Shown here: one piece after another, positions 24,942-32,414 of the stretch
How the letters are laid out: every line of letters starts with the position of its first letter
Numbering within the stretch: the stretch's first letter is position 1
DNA from: Planococcus maitriensis
Lineage (GTDB): Bacteria; Bacillota; Bacilli; Bacillales_A; Planococcaceae
NCBI RefSeq assembly: GCF_003289925.1
Contig: NZ_QLZQ01000003.1
Location: 286,189 to 350,188 of the forward strand
Direction of reading: 5' to 3'
DNA: 64,000 nucleotides
Position numbers and translations under genes: made by a program
Notes under the pieces: generated by a model
Told to the model about the DNA's origin: nothing
Seen by the model: only the letters and a program-made list of their open reading frames with translations
The model's database searches: none

Positions 24942-25814
24942 ATGAAACCGACAAAAAAGAAAAACGAATTCGACAAGAAATTTTATATAAAATGGATGGT
25001 GATCGCAATGACAGCAATCTGGGCAGCAATTGCCGCAGTCTGGCTCTCTATGCATAATTGGGATACAGAAGAAAGCATGAAAGCATTGGCACAGGCCTTT
25101 ACCGAACAACCGGCAGAAACTGAGGAGCAAGCCCCGGCAGAACAGGAGGGATCGGCAGTGAAAGAAGAACAAGCAGCGCCTGAAGAAAAAACCGAACAGC
25201 CTGAAACACCAGCGGAAGAGCAGCCGAAAGAAGAAACGCCTGCACCTGCGCCGAAAGACGCCACAGTCTATCCGGATATCGATCAATTGCCGGCAGAACC
25301 GACCATCATCAATGGAATCTTGCTGGCGAATAAGCAGCATCCGCTGCCTGCAAGCTATGCGCCAGGCGAAAACGCGAAGGCCCGTGCCGCATTTGATGCG
25401 ATGGCACAAGCCGCCGCCGAAGATGGCCTGCAATTGGTTGCCTTCAGCACCTATCGCGGATTCGACCGCCAAAAACAATTGTACGAAGGCTACGTCGCCA
25501 AAGACGGCCAAGCCGCAGCCGACCGTTACAGCGCACGGCCTGGTTTCTCCGAACACCAGACAGGACTCGCTTTTGATATCGGCGAAGCCGGCCAGGAACA
25601 GCATTGGGCCTCGTCTTCCTTCGGTGACACGGCAGGGGGCAAGTGGGTAAAAGAAAACGCCCATAATTACGGCTTTATCCTGCGCTACCCGCAAGGAAAA
25701 GAACAGATCACCGGCTATATGCACGAATCCTGGCATTTCCGTTACGTCGGGAAAGAAGCCGCCACCGCGATCTACAACCAGAACATCACCTTGGAAGAAT
25801 ATCTGGGAATATAA
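24942..25814 (+). CDS. D-alanyl-D-alanine carboxypeptidase, M15B (VanY/LdcB) type
   Basis: A 290-residue membrane-anchored peptidase that trims peptidoglycan stem peptides. Residues 1-20 are basic, a membrane segment covers about 22-40, a Glu/Pro/Ala-rich spacer runs to about 105, and the M15 domain is at 110-285. Zinc ligands are in 'SARPGFSEHQTGLAFDIG' (His and Asp) and 'ESWHFRYVGKEAA' (His), with the catalytic Glu just before the last His. It is divergent from the MFS gene. Whether it acts on D-Ala-D-Ala or L-Lys-D-Ala bonds is not decided by sequence. Confidence 0.92.
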   Translation: MKPTKKKNEFDKKFYIKWMVIAMTAIWAAIAAVWLSMHNWDTEESMKALAQAFTEQPAETEEQAPAEQEGSAVKEEQAAPEEKTEQPETPAEEQPKEETPAPAPKDATVYPDIDQLPAEPTIINGILLANKQHPLPASYAPGENAKARAAFDAMAQAAAEDGLQLVAFSTYRGFDRQKQLYEGYVAKDGQAAADRYSARPGFSEHQTGLAFDIGEAGQEQHWASSSFGDTAGGKWVKENAHNYGFILRYPQGKEQITGYMHESWHFRYVGKEAATAIYNQNITLEEYLGI

Positions 25815-25833
25815 GCGATAAGCGAATAAATGG

Positions 25834-25873
25834 AACCGGCCATTTTCCTGAAAAGGGAATGGCCGGTTTTTTT
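25834..25873 (+). terminator. terminator after the M15 peptidase gene
   Basis: AACCGGCCATTTTCC and GGGAATGGCCGGTT pair, followed by seven T. Confidence 0.9.
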
Positions 25874-25889
25874 GTTGGATATTATTTGT

Positions 25890-26170
25890 AAGGAAGTGTC
25901 ACTGTTAGTTGTCTTCATCCGCTAGTATCGACACTTAGCTGGACTTGAGAGTGAGATGAATCAGCCGAAGATTATTTTATCGCGAGATAGTCGCCTCCCG
26001 CTTGGGGTTGGCCTTTCGCAATAAGCCAAGAAGAACACTTGTCTTATTGCTCCGGCTAGCCAATGAATAGGCGAAAGGAAGTTGAGCCGATTCATTTGCG
26101 ACGCATCTGCTCGCAGATGTGGGAGCAACGGTTTTTCTGCGATGCTTGAGCATAGCGAAAGTTGAGCACG
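25890..26170. repeat. diverged repeat unit A of a tandem pair
   Basis: The 820-bp gap 25875-26695 contains no supported gene. Unit A begins with 'CACTGTTAGTTGTCTTCATC' and 'CACTTAGCTGGACTTGA' and ends with the hairpin repeat (26090) and 'CTGCGATGCTTGAGCA'. The same start and end blocks, in the same order, make up unit B. The middle holds an inverted repeat (CCTTTCGCAATAAG against CTTATTG and GCGAAAGG) not shared with B. Confidence 0.65.
26090..26135. repeat. interspersed hairpin repeat, copy 2
   Basis: ATTCATTTGCGACG, then CATCTGC-TC-GCAGATG (26104-26119), then TGGGAGCAACGGTTTT. Confidence 0.8.
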
Positions 26171-26214
26171 GGTTTGTGCGCGGTTCGGCTTTAGATTTCA
26201 TTGAATATTGCGTG

Positions 26215-26510
26215 CGAAGACGTATCGCTGTTGATTGACTTCATCCGCTCTTGGCGACGCTTAGCTGGACTTGATATTGCAGAGAAGTTCCACGCGTTAT
26301 TCAATTTGAATTTACGAAGATGCTTAAAGTTTTTCATACTTACTTCAGTGTATGATGAATTATATTTCCTCTCTAAAACTAGAGATGAAGTGGAAAGGGG
26401 CGAATGGATGGCGAGGGGAAGCCGAGTCCATTCATTTGCGACGCATCTGCATGCAGATGTGGGAGCAACGGTTTTCCTGCGATGCTTGAACACAGAGAAA
26501 CTAGGTGCCC
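26215..26510. repeat. diverged repeat unit B of a tandem pair
   Basis: It opens with 'CGCTGTTGATTGACTTCATC' and 'CGCTTAGCTGGACTTGA' and closes with the hairpin repeat (26430) and 'CTGCGATGCTTGAACACAG'. The start blocks of A and B are 326 nt apart and the hairpins 340 nt apart. No transposase or intact reading frame is present. Confidence 0.65.
26430..26475. repeat. interspersed hairpin repeat, copy 3
   Basis: ATTCATTTGCGACG, then CATCTGC-AT-GCAGATG, then TGGGAGCAACGGTTTT. Confidence 0.8.
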
Positions 26511-26514
26511 TGGA

Positions 26515-26576
26515 CTGAGCGCTAGCGAGGGAAGTGGCTGAAGCCGGCCCCCCCGGCAAGCGTCCTCCCTGGAGCA
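26515..26576. repeat. half of a Bacillales-type intergenic repeat
   Basis: The reverse complement reads 'GCTCCAGGGAGGACGCTTGC' followed by a C/G-rich part and 'GGCTTCAGCCACTTCCCTCG', which resembles one half of the same repeat family as 6511-6705 (recognised from memory). Confidence 0.5.
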
Positions 26577-26651
26577 TAATCTCCACCTCCATACATTTTA
26601 TCTATTATTTTCCAATGAAAAGCATCCCCAAAATAAGCAACTCACCAAACG

Positions 26652-26684
26652 AAAAAAACGCCCTTTCCACATGGAGAGGGCGTT
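26652..26684 (-). terminator. terminator after cls
   Basis: On the minus strand ACGCCCT pairs with AGGGCGT and is followed by six T. Confidence 0.8.
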
Positions 26685-26695
26685 CGCTGGTTTGA

Positions 26696-28153
26696 TTACA
26701 GAATCGGTGCCAATAAGCGGGCGATCGATTCTTTTGTTTTGATCATGCGCGTTCTGGCCATATACAGCTCATATGTCAGCTCCGTCGACAGTTCCATATC
26801 CTGGCGGAACAAATCGGCCAGCTCCATTGAAACCTTTTCATCGTAAATAAAGGCATTCACTTCGAAGTTCAGCTTGAAGCTCCGGACATCGATATTGGCC
26901 GTGCCGACAGTAGACGCCTCGTCATCGATGACGATCATTTTCGTGTGCAGGAAGCCGTTATCGTATACGTATATCCGCGCGCCTGCCCGAAGCATCTGCC
27001 CGGCGTAGGAATACGTCGCCCAGTAGACGAACGGATGGTCCGGCTTGTTCGGGATCATGATGCGCACGTCGATACCGGACAATGCCGCAATGCGGAGGGC
27101 GTCATAGAAGCTCGCATCCGGAATGAAGTACGGCGTCTGGATGTAAATGTATTCGCGTGCCAAATGGATCAGCTTTAAATAGCCGTCTTTAATCTGTTCC
27201 CAGTCCTCGTCCGGGCCGCTGGACACAATCTGCATGGAAGTCGAGCCATCTTCCGGCTGTGAAGGGAAATAAGCTTCATCATACACGATGTCGCGCCGCG
27301 CGGAAGCCTGGTTCCAATCGAGGATGAAGCGCGTCTGGAGCGGGTAAAGGGCATTCCCTTCCAAGCGGAGATGCGTATCGCGCCAATAGCCGAAGCGGCG
27401 GTTGAGGCCGAGGTATTCTTCCCCGACGTTAAAGCCGCCGATATAGCCGACCTTTCCGTCGATGACGACGATTTTCCGGTGATTCCGGTAATTCAGCCGG
27501 GGGTTGATGATCGGCATGATGGACGGGAAAAAGGTTTCCACTTCGCCGCCGGCTGCTGAGAATTCCTTGAAATGGCGCTTGCTCAAACTGCGGGAGCCCA
27601 TGTCGTCATACAGCAGGCGGACTTTTACGCCTTCTTTGGCCTTGGCAAGCAAAGCGTCCATGATACGGTTGCCGAGCTGGTCCAGCCGGAAAATATAATA
27701 TTGGATGTGGATATGGTGCTGTGCCTGTTCGATATCGCGGATCAGGGCGTCGAACTTTTCGCGGCCGTCGTTGAAGATTTTCACGCGGTTATTTTGGGTC
27801 AGTAAAGCACCGTTATTGCGCAAATGCAGGTAAATTAAATTGCTGTAATCTTTTGTGCTGACATCTTGAAAAGGGAAGGTGCCATCGTGGATTTCATTCA
27901 TTTGATGGGCAATCAAGCTTTCGATCCCGATCCGTTTGCGGCCTTCTTCCCATTTGAACAGCTTTTTCTTGCGGAGTTTGCGTCCGAGCAATAGGTAGAT
28001 GAAGAAGCCAGCTATCGGAATGAAGAACAGGACCAACAGCCATGCCCACGTGGAGGAAGCATCACGGCGTTCCAGAAATACCAGCGCCGCTGCCAGGAAA
28101 ATGTTCAGGATAAAGATTGCAGCAGTCAACACAGAGATAATGGTGACGGTCAT
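26696..28153 (-). CDS. cls: cardiolipin synthase
   Basis: A 485-residue membrane enzyme of the phospholipase D superfamily that joins two phosphatidylglycerols into cardiolipin. Two N-terminal membrane helices ('IISVLTAAIFILNIFLAAAL' and 'WAWLLVLFFIPIAGFFIYLL') precede the two HKD domains, seen as 'HRKIVVIDGKVGYIGGFNVG' and 'HTKMIVIDDEASTVGTANID'. The ATG at 28151-28153 is preferred since GGAG lies 7 nt upstream; the ATG two codons earlier is too close to it. The gene is monocistronic. Confidence 0.95.
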   Translation of the reverse strand: MTVTIISVLTAAIFILNIFLAAALVFLERRDASSTWAWLLVLFFIPIAGFFIYLLLGRKLRKKKLFKWEEGRKRIGIESLIAHQMNEIHDGTFPFQDVSTKDYSNLIYLHLRNNGALLTQNNRVKIFNDGREKFDALIRDIEQAQHHIHIQYYIFRLDQLGNRIMDALLAKAKEGVKVRLLYDDMGSRSLSKRHFKEFSAAGGEVETFFPSIMPIINPRLNYRNHRKIVVIDGKVGYIGGFNVGEEYLGLNRRFGYWRDTHLRLEGNALYPLQTRFILDWNQASARRDIVYDEAYFPSQPEDGSTSMQIVSSGPDEDWEQIKDGYLKLIHLAREYIYIQTPYFIPDASFYDALRIAALSGIDVRIMIPNKPDHPFVYWATYSYAGQMLRAGARIYVYDNGFLHTKMIVIDDEASTVGTANIDVRSFKLNFEVNAFIYDEKVSMELADLFRQDMELSTELTYELYMARTRMIKTKESIARLLAPIL

Positions 28154-28296
28154 GGCCATTCTCCTTTTGGGGTAATTGTCTATTGCTTCTAGTATAGACT
28201 AGTTATATAAGTGAAAGAAAGGAAGAGCTGGATGGAGGTCATTTCCTTATTGTAACTTTTTATTGTAATTAATCGACACTCACCTTTAGTGGCGAT

Positions 28297-28331
28297 AAAA
28301 AAACTGCACTCTTCAGATGAGAGTGCAGTTT
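28297..28331 (-). terminator. terminator after the squalene/phytoene synthase gene
   Basis: AAACTGCACTC and GAGTGCAGTTT pair; on the minus strand seven T follow. Confidence 0.9.
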
Positions 28332-28334
28332 CAT

Positions 28335-29165
28335 TCAGCTGAGGCGTTCTTCTTCTTTCAATTGCTCGACAATGCCTTCGACTTCCTGGCGGCTCATCTT
28401 TTCCTTGCCCGACTTGAGCGCTTTTAAGGTGCTGTGGGCCAGGGCGAGCGGCACTTTGCAGAACATGAGTATGCGTTTGTTTTTGATGGATTTCACGTAT
28501 TGATCGGCTTGCGACAAGTTTTCGCGGGCGTAGCTGAACATATCGTCACGCATCCAGCCGTCCGGCACGAAAGTGACGCCGCGCTCGTAATCTTCATCGT
28601 AATTGCGCAGCATGTTGACGGCCTGCAAACCACGGCCGAATCCGATGGCGAGGTCTGTATCCGTTTCAGTGCCGTCATGCCATTTCCAAAGGTCGGAAAG
28701 CATGACGCCAACGAGCCCGGCGACGTAATAGGTGTAATCGTCCAGGTCTTCGCGGGTATGGATGACCCAGTCTTTTTCGACCCATTTGGCCATGCCGCCA
28801 GCCATGATAGCTGTCGATTCTAGCACTTTTCCGCGGATTTCAGGCGGGCATACTTCGACCCAGTCCGGAAGCCGCATCGTCACGGACGGCAAATAGTCCG
28901 CATAAGGGGCGACAAGCGCCGCGTATTCCGTTTCGTCCATCTTCGTTTCGAGCATACGTTGAATGGAGCGCAGAAGAGACGCTTTCACTTCAGCTGGAAG
29001 CTCGGGATGGTCCTCGATTTCATCGATGGCGCGCATGCATAAATAGGCGGAGCCGACGGTTTTCTTCAGGACAGGATCCAAAAAGCTGATCGGTATGAAA
29101 AAGGTCCGGCTTGTTTGTTTCAGCATCGCGAGTGATTCTTTTTGCAGATTGGCGACTTTGCTCAT
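28335..29165 (-). CDS. squalene/phytoene synthase family protein, YisP-like
   Basis: A 276-residue isoprenoid-synthase-fold protein. The first aspartate-rich motif is intact (D48-E-I-E-D52 in 'AIDEIEDHPEL'). The second, normally DxxxD ('RDVGED'), reads 'RNYDED', so the first Asp is Asn188. B. subtilis YisP belongs to the same family and acts mainly as a farnesyl-diphosphate phosphatase making farnesol; the altered motif here fits such a role better than head-to-head C30 condensation, but this is inference. AAAGGAGGACTGAAG precedes the ATG. No crtN-like desaturase is nearby. Confidence 0.8.
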   Translation of the reverse strand: MSKVANLQKESLAMLKQTSRTFFIPISFLDPVLKKTVGSAYLCMRAIDEIEDHPELPAEVKASLLRSIQRMLETKMDETEYAALVAPYADYLPSVTMRLPDWVEVCPPEIRGKVLESTAIMAGGMAKWVEKDWVIHTREDLDDYTYYVAGLVGVMLSDLWKWHDGTETDTDLAIGFGRGLQAVNMLRNYDEDYERGVTFVPDGWMRDDMFSYARENLSQADQYVKSIKNKRILMFCKVPLALAHSTLKALKSGKEKMSRQEVEGIVEQLKEEERLS

Positions 29166-29292
29166 CTTCAGTCCTCCTTTTTGTAGGTTTTGAACGAGCA
29201 TATGTATGGGCTTGGCCCGATCTATTCGTAAATGTCTTCCTTCTAAATATAAACGAAATAGCCGAAAAAACAAATGATTACCTACAAAGCCA

Positions 29293-29330
29293 AAAGAAAC
29301 CCCTTTGAAGAAACGGATTCTCCAAAGGGT
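29293..29330 (-). terminator. terminator after the sucrose phosphatase gene
   Basis: ACCCTTTGG and CAAAGGGGT pair; on the minus strand TTTCTTTTGG follows. It directly abuts the stop codon. Confidence 0.75.
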
Positions 29331-30050
29331 TCAATCTGCATGGAAATGATTCCACGCCTCATAGATTCCGCCGGCGCAATGGCGGTTCGCGCGGAAAATG
29401 AGCGGATGTTCTTCATGGGTCTTGAGCTCGGGCTGGGCGTTTCCGACGATGACGGAAGGAAAGCCGAGCGTCAGCATCTCCAGGTCGTTTCCGGAATCGC
29501 CCGCGACCAGTAATTTAGCATCGGAAACGCCGTGGCGTTCCAGCAGATAGCGGAGCGCCTGGCCTTTCCCGCTTGCGGGAGGCAGGATATCCAGATCCTT
29601 GCCGCCGCTGAAGATCAGCTTATGGGGTACTTTTTCCGCTTCGAGCAGGCTGCGGAATTGTTCGACCGCTTGTGCATCCGTGACGTGGAAGGAGCGCCGG
29701 CTCGTCACAGGCAGGTCCTGTGGCGCCAATCCGTCGATTTCCTTCGCTAGCGCTTCGACTCGCTCCGGCGCCCAGTCATCCATCAAACGGGCTTCCCAGT
29801 TTTCGTCTTTTTGGAAACCGGTCCCCGTATAGATTTCGGTCCCGACATCGGTAACGAGTGCTTGTGGAATCGGAAGCCCTTCATCCGCGATCAGCTGCCG
29901 GGCAGAAGCGAGATGGCGTCCGGTAATATAGATTAAACCGACTTCATAAGGCTGCTGTTCATAGAAATCCAGCAATTCCTTCAGTCCGTCTTTATCACCG
30001 ACTAAGGTTCCGTCCAGGTCGGTCGCCAGCAAGTGTGTTGCTCCGTTCAC
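29331..30050 (-). CDS. HAD-IIB phosphatase, probable sucrose-6-phosphate phosphatase
   Basis: A 239-residue HAD hydrolase of the Cof/SPP type, expected to remove phosphate from sucrose 6-phosphate. Motif I is 'LLATDLDGTLVGD', motif II lies in 'GLIYITGRH', the cap domain is at about 85-160, and motif IV is 'VAGDSGNDLEML'. The GTG at 30048-30050 has GAGGTGAT 5 nt upstream. That start lies 56 nt inside the upstream glycosyltransferase gene, so the two are coupled. A mannosyl-3-phosphoglycerate phosphatase is an alternative reading, but the partner enzyme argues for sucrose. Confidence 0.78.
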   Translation of the reverse strand: MNGATHLLATDLDGTLVGDKDGLKELLDFYEQQPYEVGLIYITGRHLASARQLIADEGLPIPQALVTDVGTEIYTGTGFQKDENWEARLMDDWAPERVEALAKEIDGLAPQDLPVTSRRSFHVTDAQAVEQFRSLLEAEKVPHKLIFSGGKDLDILPPASGKGQALRYLLERHGVSDAKLLVAGDSGNDLEMLTLGFPSVIVGNAQPELKTHEEHPLIFRANRHCAGGIYEAWNHFHAD

Positions 30051-31257
30051 GGATAATCACCTCATACAATGTATTTATTTTTTTTGAAATGCTGTCCCAA
30101 TTGAAATCTTTGCGCGCGATGCGTACCGCTTGGCGGCTAAGGCGTTCCACCAATAAAGAGTTGACGGACAGCACTTCCATGGCAATCGCCAGATCGATTT
30201 CGTTCTGCGCTTCGACAAGCAAGCCGCTGACGCCGTCTTCGACGACATTCTTCAAGCCTCCGACTTTCGAGGCGATGACCGGGCTGCCGCAAGCCTGGGC
30301 TTCAGCTGCAACCATGCCGAATGATTCGTAGAAACTCGGGACGATGGTGGCGGTAGCTGAATTGAACAGCAAAGCCAATTGCTCCTGGTTTTTCGGCCCG
30401 ACAAAACGGACGTACTGTTCGATGCCGCTTACCGCTTTGCGCAGTTCCGCATCTTTCGGCAAGCCTGTTTCCGTGTCGATTGCATCGGGTTCGCCGCCGG
30501 CAATGACTAGTTCAGGCGTGTAGCGGCTGCCGCTTTTTTCCGTCAGGAGCTTGAAGGCTTTCAACAGGGTGAAGATGCCTTTCGTTGCCTCTAGACGGCC
30601 TGCAAAAACGAAAAGGGGGTCCTTGTAGCCGAATTTTTTCCGGATATGATGCCGGCTGCCGCGGACGCGGAACGCCTCGTCGACTCCGATAGGGATTACT
30701 GAGATGGGAGAAGCGGCAGGGACATTCTCTTTGATCACTTGTTTTTCTGTATTTGTCGTCGCCAGGATACGGTCGCTATGGGCAAGAATGGTTTCTTCCG
30801 CTTTTTCGCGCCGTGCGTCATGCGTGCCGGTCGCTTCTTCTTTAGCCCATCCGAGTGAATGGGATGTATGGATATAAGGGAGCCCGAACTCCTCTTTGAG
30901 TTTTTTTCCGATCAACCCCGAAAGCCAATAATGGGTATGGACGATATCGTAATTCGATAGCGGCAATGAGCGCTTCATTTCTTCATAAAATGCCGGGAGC
31001 ATGGAGTACATTTCATTTTTTGAAACGAATCCTTTATAGCCGGCTTCTACACGGATCACACGGCAGCGTTCGCCGAAATGTTCCACTTGCGGGGCATTTT
31101 CATCGCACCAATGGGTGACGACATCCACCTGCCACCCTCTGTTTTCAAGAGCGAGTGCCAGTTGCTTGACGTAATTGTTTTGGCCGCCTGCTTGCTTTCC
31201 GCCGAGCTTTGCCAAAGGATCGCCATGGTCTGATACAAAAAGCACTTGTTTGGTCAT
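29995..31257 (-). CDS. GT4 glycosyltransferase, probable sucrose-phosphate synthase
   Basis: A 420-residue family-4 glycosyltransferase. The opening 'VSDHGDPLAKLGGKQAGGQN' and 'IVHTHYWLSGLIGKKL' are typical of sucrose synthase and sucrose-phosphate synthase, which transfer glucose from a nucleotide sugar to fructose 6-phosphate. The nucleotide site is 'VPSFYESFGMVAAEAQACG' (E-x7-E), with 'FAGRLEATKGIFTL' earlier. The next gene, overlapping its 3' end, is an HAD phosphatase of the matching class. A sigma-B promoter (31316-31341) and a 7-codon upstream frame lie in front. Sucrose made here would act as a compatible solute. Donor and acceptor are inferred. Confidence 0.8.
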   Translation of the reverse strand: MTKQVLFVSDHGDPLAKLGGKQAGGQNNYVKQLALALENRGWQVDVVTHWCDENAPQVEHFGERCRVIRVEAGYKGFVSKNEMYSMLPAFYEEMKRSLPLSNYDIVHTHYWLSGLIGKKLKEEFGLPYIHTSHSLGWAKEEATGTHDARREKAEETILAHSDRILATTNTEKQVIKENVPAASPISVIPIGVDEAFRVRGSRHHIRKKFGYKDPLFVFAGRLEATKGIFTLLKAFKLLTEKSGSRYTPELVIAGGEPDAIDTETGLPKDAELRKAVSGIEQYVRFVGPKNQEQLALLFNSATATIVPSFYESFGMVAAEAQACGSPVIASKVGGLKNVVEDGVSGLLVEAQNEIDLAIAMEVLSVNSLLVERLSRQAVRIARKDFNWDSISKKINTLYEVIIRERSNTLAGDRPGRNLSR

Positions 31258-31277
31258 TGTCGTTCATCTCCGTTCAT
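31254..31277 (-). promoter_or_regulatory. seven-codon upstream frame coupled to the glycosyltransferase
   Basis: ATG AAC GGA GAT GAA CGA CAA TGA, preceded by GGGAGGAAATA. Its TGA overlaps the ATG of the glycosyltransferase (ATGA), and the SD-like GGAG of that gene lies inside it. This may couple or tune translation. Confidence 0.5.
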
Positions 31278-31315
31278 TATTTCCTCCCTAAAAAAGCCGG
31301 GAGCGCATATTATAT

Positions 31316-31341
31316 ATACCCATATTCAGGGAATGCTAAAC
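31316..31341 (-). promoter_or_regulatory. sigma-B promoter of the sucrose operon
   Basis: On the minus strand GTTTAG (31336-31341), 14 nt, GGGTAT (31316-31321). No convincing sigma-A pair is present in the same gap. Confidence 0.75.
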
Positions 31342-31378
31342 AGGATTTCTGAAAAGTTCCAAAACTTTTAGCGGCATG

Positions 31379-31408
31379 AAAAAAAGAACGCTTTTGAGAG
31401 CGTTCTTT
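31379..31408 (-). terminator. terminator after the MBL hydrolase gene
   Basis: AAAGAACGCT and AGCGTTCTTT pair; on the minus strand a run of seven T follows. Confidence 0.85.
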
Positions 31409-31415
31409 CGTTCAA

Positions 31416-32267
31416 TCATTTCGTATGGACGAATTTTCCGTAGGACGGTACGGCGACATCCGGGAAATGGTCAGCTAGGTCAACCAAGCCTTTTGCCAGT
31501 TTTGCGCCTTTCATCGGCTTGCCGTGTCCAGTGGCGGCGATGGATGGTTTCAGGTCTGTAAGTTTGGAGACGGATTCCCAGGCAGCCCGCCAGTCGGTCG
31601 TCAAATAGACAGGCGGCCCGTGCACTTCCTGTTTTTGGCGCAGGACTTTGTACAGTGAATCCTGCTTGACGGTAACGAAGGCATCTCCGGCGATCAGCAC
31701 GCGGCCGACGTCCTTGAAGAAGGACACATGGCCTTTCGTGTGGCCGGGCGTATGGAGCCAGCGCCAATTCGGCAGATCCGGAATGCTGCCGTCCGCCGGC
31801 AATTCCACTAAATGCTCGGAAATGTCGATGGCTTTGACAGGGAAGGTCTTGGACATTTTGGCGACCATCCCGCCTTCTACGCCGGAATCGGGCTCAGGGT
31901 AATCTTCCTTGCCGTTCAGGTAAGGAAATTCCTCGGGATGCGCATAGACAGGGACCGGATGCTTTTCCAAAATGTCGATGAGACCGCCGACATGGTCGAA
32001 ATGGCCGTGTGTCAGCAAAATCGATTGCAATTTTTGATCGGGGCCGAAGCGGTTTTCCGCTTCTTTTAGAATCTTGTCGGCTGAATGCGGCATCCCGGCG
32101 TCCACCAATACCCAGCGCGGGCTGATGGATGGGTTCCCGATCAGGAAGACATTGGAGATTTTCGTCGTGTAGCAATACGTATCCGGAGCGATTTCGATGC
32201 CCGAGCCGCTGCGGATCGATGTCATCGGCATGATTGCCTCAGTTTCAGTGCTGCGTTCCATAAACAT
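31416..32267 (-). CDS. MBL-fold metallo-hydrolase
   Basis: A 283-residue metallo-beta-lactamase-fold protein of the glyoxalase II-like set. The binuclear metal motif HxHxDH is 'THGHFDHVGG', further ligands are in 'LHTPGHTKGHVSFF' (His), 'LIAGDAFVT' (Asp) and 'AATGHGKPM' (His). Its substrate is not evident. The ATG at 32265-32267 is preceded by AAGGAGGAATCA. A GGGTAA lies 57-62 nt upstream of the start, but with no GTTT at -35, so I do not call a sigma-B promoter here. Confidence 0.88.
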   Translation of the reverse strand: MFMERSTETEAIMPMTSIRSGSGIEIAPDTYCYTTKISNVFLIGNPSISPRWVLVDAGMPHSADKILKEAENRFGPDQKLQSILLTHGHFDHVGGLIDILEKHPVPVYAHPEEFPYLNGKEDYPEPDSGVEGGMVAKMSKTFPVKAIDISEHLVELPADGSIPDLPNWRWLHTPGHTKGHVSFFKDVGRVLIAGDAFVTVKQDSLYKVLRQKQEVHGPPVYLTTDWRAAWESVSKLTDLKPSIAATGHGKPMKGAKLAKGLVDLADHFPDVAVPSYGKFVHTK

Positions 32268-32350
32268 TGATTCCTCCTTAGCGATTGACTGCTGGATTTT
32301 CTTCATATGAATGGTTTACCCGCTATGCAGAATTCAAATCCTAGCGGTGT

Positions 32351-32379
32351 TTGAGTCTCCTGCCGCAATTCGGTAGAAT
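32351..32379 (+). promoter_or_regulatory. sigma-A promoter of the glycine-oxidase-like gene
   Basis: TTGAGT (32351-32356), 17 nt, TAGAAT (32374-32379). Confidence 0.65.
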
Positions 32380-32414
32380 GGAAAGAAGATTGTCAAGGAA
32401 GCAAGGTGCAGAAA

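Noticed and set aside
24147..25736. A 529-codon open frame on the minus strand covering the M15 peptidase gene and part of the MFS gene
   Set aside because: It is antisense to two genes with clear motifs, has a Phe/Cys/Arg-rich composition typical of shadow frames in this GC range, and shows no domain.
29995..30050. Frameshift joining the two sucrose genes into one
   Set aside because: The downstream gene has its own strong SD and GTG start, and both proteins have full family length, so two overlapping genes explain the data better.
32320..32345. GGGTAA upstream of the MBL hydrolase gene as a sigma-B promoter
   Set aside because: The -35 position reads GATTTG, only three of six consensus bases, so it was not called.
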